DNA of 64,000 nucleotides from Frankiaceae bacterium (GTDB taxonomy: Bacteria; Actinomycetota; Actinomycetes; Mycobacteriales; SCTD01), in the NCBI GenBank assembly GCA_016650445.1, contig JAENVS010000001.1, forward strand, positions 1-64,000, written 5' to 3'. Shown here piece by piece: positions 9,266-18,470 of this stretch. The notes under the pieces were generated by a model. It ran no database searches. It saw nothing but the letters and a program-made list of their open reading frames with translations, and had not been told where the DNA came from. Both the position numbers and the translations under genes were made by a program. Every line of letters begins with the position of its first letter. Position 1 is the first letter of the stretch.

Positions 9266-9637
9266 TCAGCAGGGATGCGCCGCCCGGTAGGCCGCAACCA
9301 CGGGCGACGGGATGCGGCCGTTGCGTGACACGTCCAGGCCCTGGCACGGCGGCAGCGCAGGGCGTCCGAGATCGCGTCGTCTCGCTGAGCGGAGCTGCTC
9401 GGCAGCAACCGCCGCGCGGAGCTCGTCCACCGCGCCGGACGGCACGAGCAACCGGCGATCGTTCGTGCGCACAACACCACGCGGTCCAACGCGCCGGACA
9501 AGGGCGAGTGCCTCGTCCGGAGCACAACCCAGCCGCTCGGCGAGCTGGTCGACCGACAGCAGATCCGACGACATGGACCCACGAGGGAAGCCGTCCGCAT
9601 CGCACCCCACTGCCCCATCGTCATCGCGATCAGTCAC
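9266..9637 (-). CDS. Small protein with excisionase-like helix-turn-helix
   Basis: The protein has 123 residues. The central part, LLSVDQLAERLGCAPDEALA then RTNDRRLLVPSGAVDELRAA, has the layout of a MerR/excisionase-type winged helix (helix-turn-helix, a short wing, then a helix). The start is uncertain: GSMSSDLLSVDQ also offers an internal ATG near residue 22. The 30 C-terminal residues are unstructured. It lies upstream of the BTAD gene on the same strand, separated by a hairpin repeat. Role unknown; a small DNA-binding protein is the best guess. Confidence 0.45.
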   Translation of the reverse strand: MTDRDDDGAVGCDADGFPRGSMSSDLLSVDQLAERLGCAPDEALALVRRVGPRGVVRTNDRRLLVPSGAVDELRAAVAAEQLRSARRRDLGRPALPPCQGLDVSRNGRIPSPVVAAYRAAHPC

Positions 9638-9640
9638 CCG

Positions 9641-10087
9641 TCACATCGCCCGTCCGGAGCAGCTTCGGACTGCTCCTCGCCCGACCCCACGGACCGCATC
9701 CGGCCCGGCCGCACGTCGACGAGGGTCAGCGCTACGAGATGAGCGGGTCAGGCGGAGCCACAGGGTGAAGCGAGACACCGGCAGGAAGCCGAGCTTCTCG
9801 AAGCCGGGGCGGCTGTAGTCGCTCGTGCACGCCACCGCCGGCAGCTCCAGCGCATCGGCCATCCGTGCCAGCGCCAGCGCCTGCCAGAGCCCGCGTCGGC
9901 GCCCGGCATCGAGTGTCGCGGCGAGGCAGAGGTTCGTCACACCGCGGGCGACGAGGCTCAGGCCGACGGCGCACGGCTGCCCGTCCAGCCGCCCGATCCG
10001 CACCCGCAGCCCGGTCGACAGCACTGCCGCCGGGAACACCGCGTTGGGCGCCAGCCCGATCGCCTCCGGCAGCGGGTAGCCCGTCAC
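9641..10087 (-). CDS. GNAT N-acetyltransferase domain protein, possibly truncated
   Basis: The protein has 148 residues from a GTG start. VRIGRLDGQPCAVGLSLVA and ATLDAGRRRGLWQALALARM are the beta4-alpha3 region of a GNAT fold; the acetyl-CoA loop is RRRGLW where R-G-x-G-x-A/G is usual. SRPGFEKLGFLPVSRFTLW is the usual end of the fold. Many relatives carry a further N-terminal half of about 100 residues that is missing here. An in-frame extension upstream is possible but shows no clear domain. The Arg-rich tail after residue 117 is unlike the family. Confidence 0.6.
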   Translation of the reverse strand: MTGYPLPEAIGLAPNAVFPAAVLSTGLRVRIGRLDGQPCAVGLSLVARGVTNLCLAATLDAGRRRGLWQALALARMADALELPAVACTSDYSRPGFEKLGFLPVSRFTLWLRLTRSSRSADPRRRAAGPDAVRGVGRGAVRSCSGRAM

Positions 10088-10144
10088 CGCGAGTTCCTCG
10101 GCGTCCTCCTCACCGAGAGCCGGCTGCCTCCGCCGTCCCGATCT

Positions 10145-10179
10145 GGGCCGGATCAGGCCCCTCGGGCCGGATCAGGCCC
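10145..10179. repeat. Doubled REP-like element GGGCCGGATCAGGCCC, copy 1
   Basis: Two identical 16-nt near-palindromes, at 10145-10160 and 10164-10179, are separated by CTC. Each can fold on itself (GGGCC/GGCCC), and the two can pair with each other. The same doubled unit occurs in the opposite orientation at 38549-38583. The element sits between the GNAT-like gene and the enoyl-CoA hydratase gene, which both read leftward. Confidence 0.8.
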
Positions 10180-10204
10180 GGCCCGTTTGGACGAGGGCCC
10201 CACG

Positions 10205-10858
10205 CTACGAAGCCAGCGCCACCACGGCATCGGCGTACAGCCTCGACTTGATCTCGCCCAGAGCGGAGCCTGCCTTCCCGGTGAGGGCGGCAGCGCGCGC
10301 GACGGCGGCGCTGACCACGGCGTCCTCGGCTGCAGTCGCGTCGAGGATGCCTGCCGCCTCGGCTTCGGGTGCGGTGTAGCGGCGGGCCGTCGTCATCGCC
10401 TCGTGGGCGGTGCGCTTCGGGAGCTTGGCGGCCAACATCGCGTTCATCCCCGGCGTGAACGGCAGCCCCAGGTCAACCTCGGGCAGGCACCAGTAGCCGC
10501 GGTCGACGCGCATCACCTTGATGTCGTGCGCGACCGACAGCATTGCCCCGGCCGCGTAGCAGTGCCCGGTGATCGCCGCGACGGTGGGCAGCGGCATGAC
10601 GAGAACCCGAGAGAGCAAGGCATGTACACCGGCGAGCAGCGGTCCGGCCCGCTCAGGCTCGGCCATCATCCAGTCCAGGTCGAGGCCGTTCGACCAGTAC
10701 TTGCCGGTCGCGCGCACCACCAGTGCCTTCGGCCCCTCGGCACCTTCGACCTCGTCGAGCACGGCGGACAGCTCCGCGATCGAGTCGCCGTTGAACCGGT
10801 TCTCCGTGTCGCCCAGGTCGAGCACCCAGACAGCACCGTCGTGGTCGAGCGTCGCCAC
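10205..10858 (-). CDS. Enoyl-CoA hydratase/isomerase family protein
   Basis: The protein has 217 residues from the GTG near 10858, which has an AGGAGG ribosome binding site about 6 nt upstream. The crotonase fold is visible: LGDTENRFNGDSIAEL, then ALVVRATGKYWSNGLDL (oxyanion-hole strand), then PLPTVAAITGHCYAAGAML. The last has A-G-A-M where hydratases have the second oxyanion-hole Gly. The usual catalytic Glu pair of crotonase is not evident; EVDLGLPFTPGM is the position of the second motif. At 217 residues it is shorter than typical hydratases (about 260) and resembles delta3,delta2-enoyl-CoA isomerases. It lies downstream of the first solute-binding protein, about 50 nt away on the same strand. 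Confidence 0.8.
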   Translation of the reverse strand: MATLDHDGAVWVLDLGDTENRFNGDSIAELSAVLDEVEGAEGPKALVVRATGKYWSNGLDLDWMMAEPERAGPLLAGVHALLSRVLVMPLPTVAAITGHCYAAGAMLSVAHDIKVMRVDRGYWCLPEVDLGLPFTPGMNAMLAAKLPKRTAHEAMTTARRYTAPEAEAAGILDATAAEDAVVSAAVARAAALTGKAGSALGEIKSRLYADAVVALAS

Positions 10859-10910
10859 CGTCGTCCTCCTCAGTCGTCGGGCCCGGGCACCTCTCGACGA
10901 TGCGACCCTC

Positions 10911-12407
10911 TCACTGGGGGGGCTGGACCGCGGGCGCGGTGTAGCGCAGGCACTGGCAGGCGGGCACGTACGCGAACACGCGCACCGCATCTCCCCCGTC
11001 ACGTCGGTCGGGACCGAAGCGGGTCCTGCCGGCCACGTTCCCCGGCGACACGAACGACGTGCCGAGACCGGCGATTGCCGTGACCAGCGAACGCGTGTCA
11101 GCGGCACCGGCCGTTCGGGCGAGCACCGCGTCGAGAAGCAGGTACGGCGCGCAGATGAACAGCACCGTTCCGACGTCGTCGTAATTGGCAGGTAGCAGGC
11201 CCGCGGACGTCACCAGCTGCAGGCACTGCGGATCCGCGCCGGTCGGCTTCGCCTCGTCGGTGTCGCCGTACGGCGAGCCGCCGACGCCGTGGAACTGCGC
11301 CCACTGGGTGTCCGGCAGCTGGGTGCGGAGGTAGTGCGGCTGCGCACCGGAGCTCAACATGTACCCGGGGTGATAGGCCTGAGACTCCGCCGCCGGCCCG
11401 AACAGCAGCAGCAGCACGTCCTCGAAGTGGCTGACGAACATCACCCGGTCGACGCCCGCGCCGTTGAACGCGAGCAGCGCACCCGAGATCGCCGACCCGG
11501 CGTTGCCGAGCGAGCTGTACCCGACCGCGCACTCGAAGCGGCGAACCAAGGGCGCCTTCAGCCCCAGCCGCTTGGCCAGCGGCGCAAGCGTGCCGTCCCA
11601 CGCGCGGTTGACGTCCGGGCAGTCCTCGAGGATGACACCGACCTGGTTGCCGCTCCCGACGTACTTCGTCGCCACGAGCTGCTCGAGCACAGCGCCGTAC
11701 TGCCGCTCCAGCACCATCCCGGACGGACTCGCGTGCAGCGTCGCTGCGCGACTGCTCGCGCGGTCGCCCTCGCTCTGCGTCGTCAGCGACGGCACGCCCC
11801 TCTTCTGCAGGCACTCGCGGAAGCCGCCAGTCGTCCCGAACGAGTTGTCGATGACGAGCGCGACGTGGTTGTCCTCCGTGAACCGCGAACAGGCCTCGGC
11901 GGCCTGCGTGCTGTAGTCGGCGCTCTGCCCGTTGAACTGGAAGTAGACGGGCACGAGCCGCCGACCCTGTACACCACCGCGCGCGTTGAGCGCCTTGACC
12001 ATCGCTTCGGTGACGTTGCGCGCGTTCACCGTCCGCGGGTCTTCTGCGCCAACCGCGGCCGTTGACTGACTGTTGTCGATGTAGGTGATCCCGACCGACA
12101 GCGGCGCCGTCACCCGCCCCGCGCCGCTGGCCTTCGGCGCCGCGCTGGGGACCGACCCGCCCGTCGTGGTGATCGGCGCATCGCCTCCGACGACGGCCGA
12201 TCCGCCGGGTTGCGTGACCCCCGCCCCGCCGGGAGCAACGCCACCGCCGGGCGCCTGGATCGCCCCCGGCGCCTGCGGTGCCGCACCGAGCCCGTCCGGT
12301 GCGGACTGGGGCGTCGCCGGGCCGGCGACGGTGCCGACCGTCGTACCGCAGCCCGCCAGCAGCAGGGCTGCGCCGAGCGCGAGCAACCGACGTCGGGCGA
12401 GAGGCAT
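10911..12407 (-). CDS. ABC-type solute-binding lipoprotein 1 (Leu/Ile/Val-binding superfamily)
   Basis: The protein has 498 residues. ATG 12407 gives MPLARRRLLALGAALLLAGC, a lipoprotein signal ending in the LAGC lipobox. A Pro/Gly/Ala-rich linker of about 80 residues follows. The mature domain begins near SVGITYIDNSQSTAAVGAED and has the type I periplasmic-binding fold (VALVIDNSFGTTGGFRECLQ, then VGVILEDCPDVNRAWDG, then GVDRVMFVSHFEDVLLLL). At least seven Cys residues are conserved with the paralogue at 20835-22355, suggesting disulphides outside the membrane. It follows the first M14 peptidase (stop at 12409) with no gap. No permease or ATPase gene is nearby. Confidence 0.8.
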   Translation of the reverse strand: MPLARRRLLALGAALLLAGCGTTVGTVAGPATPQSAPDGLGAAPQAPGAIQAPGGGVAPGGAGVTQPGGSAVVGGDAPITTTGGSVPSAAPKASGAGRVTAPLSVGITYIDNSQSTAAVGAEDPRTVNARNVTEAMVKALNARGGVQGRRLVPVYFQFNGQSADYSTQAAEACSRFTEDNHVALVIDNSFGTTGGFRECLQKRGVPSLTTQSEGDRASSRAATLHASPSGMVLERQYGAVLEQLVATKYVGSGNQVGVILEDCPDVNRAWDGTLAPLAKRLGLKAPLVRRFECAVGYSSLGNAGSAISGALLAFNGAGVDRVMFVSHFEDVLLLLFGPAAESQAYHPGYMLSSGAQPHYLRTQLPDTQWAQFHGVGGSPYGDTDEAKPTGADPQCLQLVTSAGLLPANYDDVGTVLFICAPYLLLDAVLARTAGAADTRSLVTAIAGLGTSFVSPGNVAGRTRFGPDRRDGGDAVRVFAYVPACQCLRYTAPAVQPPQ

Positions 12408-12408
12408 G

Positions 12409-13734
12409 TCAGCTGACCGTTTCCTCGACCGCGGCAAGGACCGAGCCGGCCTGCACCGCGACCAGGTCTCTGATGGGGATGACCGAGGCCTTGTCATCCG
12501 CGGCAGCCTCCCCGCACCAACCGTCGAAGACTCGCTCCGCCTCGTCCCGGGCCGGGGCTCCCGGTGGGATCGCGCGCAGCAGCATGCCGCCGAGACGCAG
12601 CCGGGACATGTGCAGGTTGTCGCGCAGGCTGAACGTGTCAGCGACCGTCGCCGGCCGGTCGTACTCGGCTGAGGACCGCGCCTCCTCGCGCTGCCCCTCG
12701 ATGTAGGCGCCCTCGAACATCGCGGTGAACTGCTCCACCGCGTCCCGGAACGGCGAGGGTGGCAGCTCGCCTGCGGTCTCGAGCAGCTCGCGCAGGCGCG
12801 TATGGGCCTGCTCCTGGAGGTCGAGCGCCGCGAGCGTTGCGTCCCGGCGGGTCACTCCCGATGGGTCGGCCGTGGTATCCGCAGCCCGTTCGTCTCGCCA
12901 GTAGGGCAGCTCGACCACGACGCCGGCCACTGGGCCGTACTGCTCGGCGTACGCGAGGCTGCTCGCGCCGCTGACCAGGACCGCGGGGTCCATGCCGATG
13001 CTCATGGCCATCTCGTACATCTGCGTCGCCGTCGGCACCGTGAACACCGCCGGGTGCAGCTCGACCGAGAACGGCGTCTCGGGGTCGCCGAGGTGCAGCG
13101 GGATGCCCTGCTCGTCGCACAGCGCCGTCAGCCGCGGGTAGAGGCCTGGCGAACCGGGCGTCGCGTAGAAGTAGGCGCCGCCCAGCTCGGCGTTGTGCAG
13201 CGATGTCAGGACCTGAGGGCGCGCGATGTCGATCGCCGCCATCAGCGCCTCCGTCTCGGGCATCGGGGCGTCCACCTCGAAGTCGCCGTGCCGGAAGGGG
13301 AACGTCCACTCGACCTGCGCCGAGCCCTGTGGCCGGAAGAAGTTCCGGGCGTAGTGCTCGCGGGTCCAGGGACCGGCGAACCAGCCCTCGTTGAGCCGGG
13401 TCGCGTCGGGGTCGGCGCACGGCACGAAGTGCCAGTCGACGCCGAGCTCGTCCACGGCGTCGGGCCGTTCAGCCAGCCGACGGGCGAGCGTCATGACGGT
13501 CGCCATCCCGATGGGCTCGTTGGGATGGGGCTGTCCAACGACCAGGACACTCCCCCGAGGGCTCGCCGCGGCGACCGTCAACAGCTGGATGCGGTCTCCG
13601 GCGCGGGAGCGGCCGACGTCGCGGACCGAGACCCGCTCGGGGTGCTCGGCCGCCAGCCGATCCGCGAACGCCAGCACCTCGTCGACGGTCGGGAAAGCCT
13701 CGATGTGCGGCAGGTCGGCGAGCAGTGGCGTCAT
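12409..13734 (-). CDS. M14 family zinc carboxypeptidase, paralogue 1
   Basis: The protein has 441 residues. Zinc ligands of the M14 fold are seen as H70 and E73 in GQPHPNEPIG and H180 in LTSLHNAELGG. The likely catalytic Glu is E275 in VVVELPYW. There is no signal peptide, so it should act in the cytoplasm. ATG 13734 overlaps the stop of the beta-lactamase-like gene (ATGA). It is closely similar to the protein at 19516-20838, with the same opening AFPTVDE and the same QPHPNEPIGMAT motif. It is expected to cleave C-terminal residues or amide side groups from small peptides; the specificity is unknown. Confidence 0.85.
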   Translation of the reverse strand: MTPLLADLPHIEAFPTVDEVLAFADRLAAEHPERVSVRDVGRSRAGDRIQLLTVAAASPRGSVLVVGQPHPNEPIGMATVMTLARRLAERPDAVDELGVDWHFVPCADPDATRLNEGWFAGPWTREHYARNFFRPQGSAQVEWTFPFRHGDFEVDAPMPETEALMAAIDIARPQVLTSLHNAELGGAYFYATPGSPGLYPRLTALCDEQGIPLHLGDPETPFSVELHPAVFTVPTATQMYEMAMSIGMDPAVLVSGASSLAYAEQYGPVAGVVVELPYWRDERAADTTADPSGVTRRDATLAALDLQEQAHTRLRELLETAGELPPSPFRDAVEQFTAMFEGAYIEGQREEARSSAEYDRPATVADTFSLRDNLHMSRLRLGGMLLRAIPPGAPARDEAERVFDGWCGEAAADDKASVIPIRDLVAVQAGSVLAAVEETVS

Positions 13735-15101
13735 GCCTGCAGTCTCCTGCGGAAGGCGCGTCCGGCGCCATGCAGGTAGCGGTCGCCGTCGAGGTCGAAG
13801 AACACGCACGGGTAGGTGTGGTCGAGCCCTGCGACCCGACCGAGCATGACCTCCTCGTCGACCGCGATGAGCTCGAGCGTCATGGCGGGAACCATCAGAT
13901 CGGCCAGCTGATCGCTCACCGACAGGTCGAGCTGGAGCGCTCCGCCGTCCGTCTCGACGATGTCGACCTGGAAGCCCTCGCAGCTGTACCTGCCGACGTA
14001 CCGACTGGGGTCGACGGTCACGGGCGAGATCGGAGGTGTGAGTGGCTTCGGCTTCTCGACGCCGGCCAGCGCCAGCGCGACCTCGCTCAAGATGTCGGAC
14101 AAGAGCTCCCCGGGCTCGCGACCACCGTTCGTGGTGATGCTGATCGCGAGCCCTGCGTCCGGCAGCACCACGAGGTCGGCGAGGTTGCCCGTCGTCTGGC
14201 CGCCGTGACCGAACACCCGCTGGCCGCCCCACGTCTCGAGGGCCCAGCCGAGTCCCTGGCTCGTGCCCGGCCTACCCGTCTTGACGTCGATCTCCGGGTG
14301 CTGCATCGCTGCGACGGACTCCTCGCTCAGCAGGCGCACGCCGTCTTTGCTGACACCGCCGGACAGGTGCAGCTGCGCGAAGGCGAGCAGGTCTGTCGCC
14401 TTCGCGAACAGCGCCCCGGACGGTCCGACGCTGCGGTGCCCTGCCCAGACCGGGGTGACGGTGACGCCGGTCGTCGCGTCGTACAGATGCCCGGTCGCAG
14501 TGGCTTGCAGCAGCGCTTCCTCCGCGAACGTGCCGGCATGCGGGATGCCTAACGGAGTGAGCAGCCGCTCCCTGAGCGCCGCCTCCCACGTCGTACCCCG
14601 GAGTCGGGCGACGAGGTGACCGAGCAGCACGAAGCCGGAGTTCGTGTAGCTCATGATCGCGCCCGGCGGGTGCACCTGACGCAGCGACGCCATCGCCTCG
14701 ACGTAGCGCGGCAGGGCGTCATCGCCTCGCCCGAAGTCGGGGAAGAAGTCGCCGTCGATGCCGCTGGTGTGCGTCAGCAGCTGCCGGATGGTCAGCGTCC
14801 GCGCGACCTCCGCGTCTGCGACGCGGAAGTCCGGAAGGTAGGAGACAACGGGCCCGTCGAGATCGAGCAGTCCGTCGTCGACCAGCTGCATGACGAGCGT
14901 CGCGGTCCAGACCTTCGTGATCGACCCGACCTGGAACAGCGTGTCCGGCGTCACCGGATGGCCGGTGGCCAGGTTGAGCACTCCCGTGGCCGCGGTGACC
15001 ACCTGCGCACCGTGCTGGATGGCCAACGACGCACCGACGACGCCGTGCTTGTCGGCGAGTGCCGCGAGCCGGTCCTGCCAGTACGCCGCGTCCTCGGTCA
15101 T
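13731..15101 (-). CDS. Serine hydrolase of the beta-lactamase/D-aminopeptidase fold
   Basis: The protein has 456 residues. The class C-type motifs are present: S60-I-T-K63 (nucleophile and general base), Y152-T-N154 (YxN), and FGHGGQT near residue 316 (the HxG/KTG equivalent). Residues 1-355 are the transpeptidase-like domain. From TVDPSRYVGRYSCEG on there is a C-terminal lipocalin-like beta domain, as in D-aminopeptidases and other S12 enzymes. There is no signal peptide. It is the first gene of a minus-strand operon (hydrolase - M14 - binding protein) and is divergent from the PucR-type regulator with 97 nt between starts. A D-amino-acid peptide or amide substrate is an inference. Confidence 0.85.
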   Translation of the reverse strand: MTEDAAYWQDRLAALADKHGVVGASLAIQHGAQVVTAATGVLNLATGHPVTPDTLFQVGSITKVWTATLVMQLVDDGLLDLDGPVVSYLPDFRVADAEVARTLTIRQLLTHTSGIDGDFFPDFGRGDDALPRYVEAMASLRQVHPPGAIMSYTNSGFVLLGHLVARLRGTTWEAALRERLLTPLGIPHAGTFAEEALLQATATGHLYDATTGVTVTPVWAGHRSVGPSGALFAKATDLLAFAQLHLSGGVSKDGVRLLSEESVAAMQHPEIDVKTGRPGTSQGLGWALETWGGQRVFGHGGQTTGNLADLVVLPDAGLAISITTNGGREPGELLSDILSEVALALAGVEKPKPLTPPISPVTVDPSRYVGRYSCEGFQVDIVETDGGALQLDLSVSDQLADLMVPAMTLELIAVDEEVMLGRVAGLDHTYPCVFFDLDGDRYLHGAGRAFRRRLQA

Positions 15102-15141
15102 GGGTCCAGGATGCGCCGTTGTGCCCTGCCGTCGTCTGGCA

Positions 15142-15159
15142 CCTCGGCCAAACCCGAGG
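15142..15159. promoter_or_regulatory. Candidate operator in the divergent promoter of the PucR-type regulator
   Basis: The dyad CCTCGG-CCAAAC-CCGAGG lies in the 97-nt space between the beta-lactamase-fold hydrolase and the PucR-type regulator. The heptamer GGCCAAA inside it recurs at 22423-22429, upstream of the second binding-protein operon. Autoregulation plus control of both operons is an inference. Confidence 0.4.
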
Positions 15160-15198
15160 CCCTATCCTTGGCGAACCGGTCAAACTGATGGAGCCCAC

Positions 15199-16785
15199 GT
15201 GTCAGCGAACGGCGTTGTCACCTCGGGTACGACGCTGTCCCACGTCGTCGCGGCACTGGGGCCGGAGACGCTGACGCTCCTCAGCGGGCCGACACCGCCG
15301 GTCGAGGTGAGCGGAGCTCGCCTCTTCGACCCGGAGGACACGGCCGACGCCAGCCGGGAGATCGTGCTGGCCGTCAACGTCGAGGCGTCCGCCGCGTCGT
15401 CGGCCGTCGGCGTGGCCGGGGAAGCCGGCGCGGCAGCCATCGTCGTGAAGGGCGACCTCGCCTCCCTGCAGCAAGCCGTCACGGCAGCCCGTCAGGCCGG
15501 CATCGCCCTGGTCGCCGCCTCCCCCGCCGTTGCGTGGGACCAGCTCTACGCGCTGATCCGCAACGTCCTGACCTCGTCGTCGAGCGATCCCGAGGCCGCC
15601 CCGGTCGGCGACCTGTTCGCGCTCGCCAACGCGATGGCCTCCCTCATCGGCGGCGCGGTGGCGATCGAGGACCCGAGCTCCTACCTGCTCGCGTACTCGA
15701 CGCTCGACCAGCCCATCGACGACGCACGACGACAGACCATCCTCGGCCGTCGCAACCCCAGCTCCTGGGCGCAGCGGCTGCAGGAGGCGGGCGTGCAGCA
15801 GCAGTTGCTCCGCTCCACCGATGTCATCCGCATCGTCGACCCGGACCGGGTCGCTCGATCGCGCATCGCCACGCTGATCAAGGCGGGCGACGAGGTCCTG
15901 GGCAGCATCTGGGTCGTCGAGGGCGACGAGCCGCTCGACGACCGGGCCGTCGCCGCGCTGCGCGACGCGGTGCCGCTGGCGGCCATGCACGTGCTGCGCC
16001 ACCGGACGTTCCACGACGCCACCAGACGCGAGCGCGGCCGGACGCTGCGCATGCTGCTCGAGAACGAGGCGGCCGCCACGGATGTGCACGCGATCCTCAG
16101 CATCGATCCTGGCAGCCCCTGCGCGGTTGCCGGTTTCCGCATCTCGGTCGAGGACGACGTCGAGCTCTCACTGAAGCGCGCGCGAGCCATCGACATGATC
16201 ACGGTCGCCTGCGAGGCGTTCCGACGACGTGTCGTCTGCACCTGGATCGGACCGACGATCTACGCGCTCTTCCCGTCAATGACACCGGCGAGCCTGGAGC
16301 GCGTGGCTGCCATGGCGGCCAGCATCTGCGAGCGATCCCGGCAGACCCTCGGTGTCGACATGATCGCGGGAATCAGCACGATCGCACCCGATCTCGCTCG
16401 GGCGACCGACCTACGCGCGGAGGTCGATCGTGTTCTGCGGGTGCTCGTCTCGGGCTCTGCCGGACGGGCATCGGCCACTCTCGACGAGGTGCGGGTGCAG
16501 ACGATCCTGCAGTCGCTTGCCGACCTCGTGCAGCAACGCCCCGACCTGCGCCTGCCGGCCGTGCGTCTTCTCCAGCAGTACGACGCCGAGCATGCCAAGT
16601 CCTACGTGCCGACGTTGCGCGCCTTCGTCGAAGCGGGCGGCGACATCGGCCTGGCTGCGCGCGCCCTGCAGGTCCATCCCAACACGGTCCGCTACCGGCT
16701 CAAGCGCGTCGCCGAGATCACCCGACTGGACCTCGAGTCCGCAGAGGATCGGCTCGTCATCGCCCTCGAGCTGCTCTCCCGTTAG
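15199..16785 (+). CDS. PucR/CdaR-type transcriptional regulator
   Basis: The protein has 528 residues from GTG 15199 (VSANGVVTSG). Residues 1-120 resemble the PucR N-terminal ligand domain. Residues 130-300 are GAF-like and residues 300-440 a degenerate GGDEF-like domain. The C-terminus is the PucR-type helix-turn-helix, GDIGLAARALQVHPNTVRYR. Such regulators respond to small metabolites and control purine, sugar-acid or amino-acid catabolism. It is divergent from the hydrolase operon and its stop overlaps the DUF885 gene stop tail-to-tail (TTAG shared). It is the only regulator in the 10.2-22.4 kb peptidase region and so probably controls it. Confidence 0.85.
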   Translation: MSANGVVTSGTTLSHVVAALGPETLTLLSGPTPPVEVSGARLFDPEDTADASREIVLAVNVEASAASSAVGVAGEAGAAAIVVKGDLASLQQAVTAARQAGIALVAASPAVAWDQLYALIRNVLTSSSSDPEAAPVGDLFALANAMASLIGGAVAIEDPSSYLLAYSTLDQPIDDARRQTILGRRNPSSWAQRLQEAGVQQQLLRSTDVIRIVDPDRVARSRIATLIKAGDEVLGSIWVVEGDEPLDDRAVAALRDAVPLAAMHVLRHRTFHDATRRERGRTLRMLLENEAAATDVHAILSIDPGSPCAVAGFRISVEDDVELSLKRARAIDMITVACEAFRRRVVCTWIGPTIYALFPSMTPASLERVAAMAASICERSRQTLGVDMIAGISTIAPDLARATDLRAEVDRVLRVLVSGSAGRASATLDEVRVQTILQSLADLVQQRPDLRLPAVRLLQQYDAEHAKSYVPTLRAFVEAGGDIGLAARALQVHPNTVRYRLKRVAEITRLDLESAEDRLVIALELLSR

Positions 16786-18470
16786 CCGCGTGCGACCGCC
16801 TGCTGGAGCATGGACAGCGGCAGTGATCCGCCGTTCAGCACGGCGTCGTGGAACCGGGGAAACGTGAAGCCGGTCCCCCAGAGCTTCTGCGCAGCAGTGA
16901 GCGCGTCCTCGAATGCCAGCATGCCGACCTTGTAGCCGAGCAGCTGCCCGGGAGTGTGCAGCGATCGAAGCGGGATCATCCGCGGCTGCCTCGTGTCGTC
17001 GCCGGTCGCCCAGGAGCAGTAGGTCCGCACGCGCTCGACGTCCCAGCCCAGCAGGTTGCATCCGGTGTCCGCGACCAGGTTGCTCGTGGAGAACAGCTCG
17101 TAGCGAAGCCGCGCCAGCTCGAGAAAGGGATCGTTCTGTACGCCGAGTGACAGCGGCAGCGTCTCGGCGTACTTGGCCCAGCCTTCGCTGTAGGCGTTGA
17201 ACATCAGGACACGACGGATGCCCGGCAGATCACGTCGTTGGCTCGCCAGCGCCATCTGCAGGGCGTGTCCTGGAAGGGCTTCGTGCCACGTGAGGACGTG
17301 CGTCTCACTGCGGGTCCCGGCCAGGGCGTCAGCGACGTTGAGGCCGAAGGTGAACGGCTGTCCCGCCACCCGCGGTGGCCGGACGTGGCTCGGCATGACC
17401 GGCTCGAGCGCCGGTGCCACGACCTCGACCGGGCAGGGCGTTGTCGGCCAGTCCGTGAAGAAGGGCTTCAGCGCAGGCCCGATGTCTCGCACCACGGCCG
17501 CCACGTCGTGCACCACCGCGTCGCGGTCGCCGGCGGGGTACTTCTGGTCGTCCCGAGCCGCGAGCTCACGGTAAAGATCACCCACATCACTGCCGCGGAG
17601 CCCCAAGCTGTGGAACGCGTTGCGGATGACGTCATGCAGCCGTTCGACCTCGTCGAGCCCGCGCTGGTGGATCTGCTCCGGAGTCAGGTCCGTCGTCGTG
17701 CCGGCGCGGACGGCGTAGCGGTAGGCGGCGTCGCCGCCGGGCAGGGCGCACAGACCGAGCGGCTCCCTCGCCGTGGGCAGCAGTGCTCTTCCACGTTCAG
17801 CCAGCCGCGCCCAGGAGGCGTGGACCCGGGTCTCGACGAGGCCGGTGGCGCGGTCGACGAGATCGCCGGCATCGAGCCCGGCCGCGGCCAACCGGGTGGC
17901 GAGATGCGCCACGAGAGCGGACTCGCCGGGTGGCTGGCTGCAGCGCGCGTCGAGCTGAGCCACCGTGCGGGAGATCGACTCCTCGGTGGAGGCGAGCCCG
18001 AGATCGGCGCGCTCGTCCACGCCGGCCAGGATCCCGTCGACGTACTCCCCGCAGCCGTTGAGGCGCGCCAGGTACGACTCCGCTTCGCGCCGGCTGGTGA
18101 TCGGCATCGACGTCAGCAGCTCGTCGTACTCGAGCAGTGGCTTGCCGTATCCGAAGACGTCGTGGAAGTACGGCTCGAAGCCGGCTCCGTCGGTCCCGGG
18201 AAGACCGCCGGGATCGCCCAGCGCGAGGAAGGTGTCGAGGACGGCGACGGTCGTGGGGTCGTCGTCTGCGGCCTCGGCCAGCAACGCGCGGGCCCGGCGT
18301 ACGGCATCTGTCGTGCGCTTCTGCCCGGCCGGGGAGAGATCAGGCAGATCGTCTTCGGGCAGCAGCCCACCCGGCGGGAGGGCAGCCTGGAGCTGAGCCC
18401 GCGCTGCCACGCACTCGGTCGTCAGATCGACGACGATGCGGTCGGCGATCTCGCTGGTGGGCGCGGTCAC
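16782..18470 (-). CDS. DUF885 family metallopeptidase-like protein
   Basis: The protein has 562 residues. The hallmark WHEALPGHALQ (an HExxxH site, His near residues 396 and 402) is followed by FNAYSEGWAKYAETL, whose Glu is the likely third zinc ligand. The C-terminal part, LHTPGQLLGYKVGMLAF, is typical of the family. Members look like gluzincin-type peptidases and are mostly uncharacterised. No signal peptide is seen. It overlaps the upstream dehydrogenase by 4 nt and is the last gene of a four-gene operon. Confidence 0.9.
   Translation of the reverse strand: MTAPTSEIADRIVVDLTTECVAARAQLQAALPPGGLLPEDDLPDLSPAGQKRTTDAVRRARALLAEAADDDPTTVAVLDTFLALGDPGGLPGTDGAGFEPYFHDVFGYGKPLLEYDELLTSMPITSRREAESYLARLNGCGEYVDGILAGVDERADLGLASTEESISRTVAQLDARCSQPPGESALVAHLATRLAAAGLDAGDLVDRATGLVETRVHASWARLAERGRALLPTAREPLGLCALPGGDAAYRYAVRAGTTTDLTPEQIHQRGLDEVERLHDVIRNAFHSLGLRGSDVGDLYRELAARDDQKYPAGDRDAVVHDVAAVVRDIGPALKPFFTDWPTTPCPVEVVAPALEPVMPSHVRPPRVAGQPFTFGLNVADALAGTRSETHVLTWHEALPGHALQMALASQRRDLPGIRRVLMFNAYSEGWAKYAETLPLSLGVQNDPFLELARLRYELFSTSNLVADTGCNLLGWDVERVRTYCSWATGDDTRQPRMIPLRSLHTPGQLLGYKVGMLAFEDALTAAQKLWGTGFTFPRFHDAVLNGGSLPLSMLQQAVARG

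Noticed and set aside
7479-9290. Long plus-strand open frame (603 codons) opposite the BTAD regulator
   Set aside because: It is an antisense shadow of high-GC coding DNA; the translation is Arg/Gly/Gln-rich and shows no domain, while the minus strand encodes a complete regulator.
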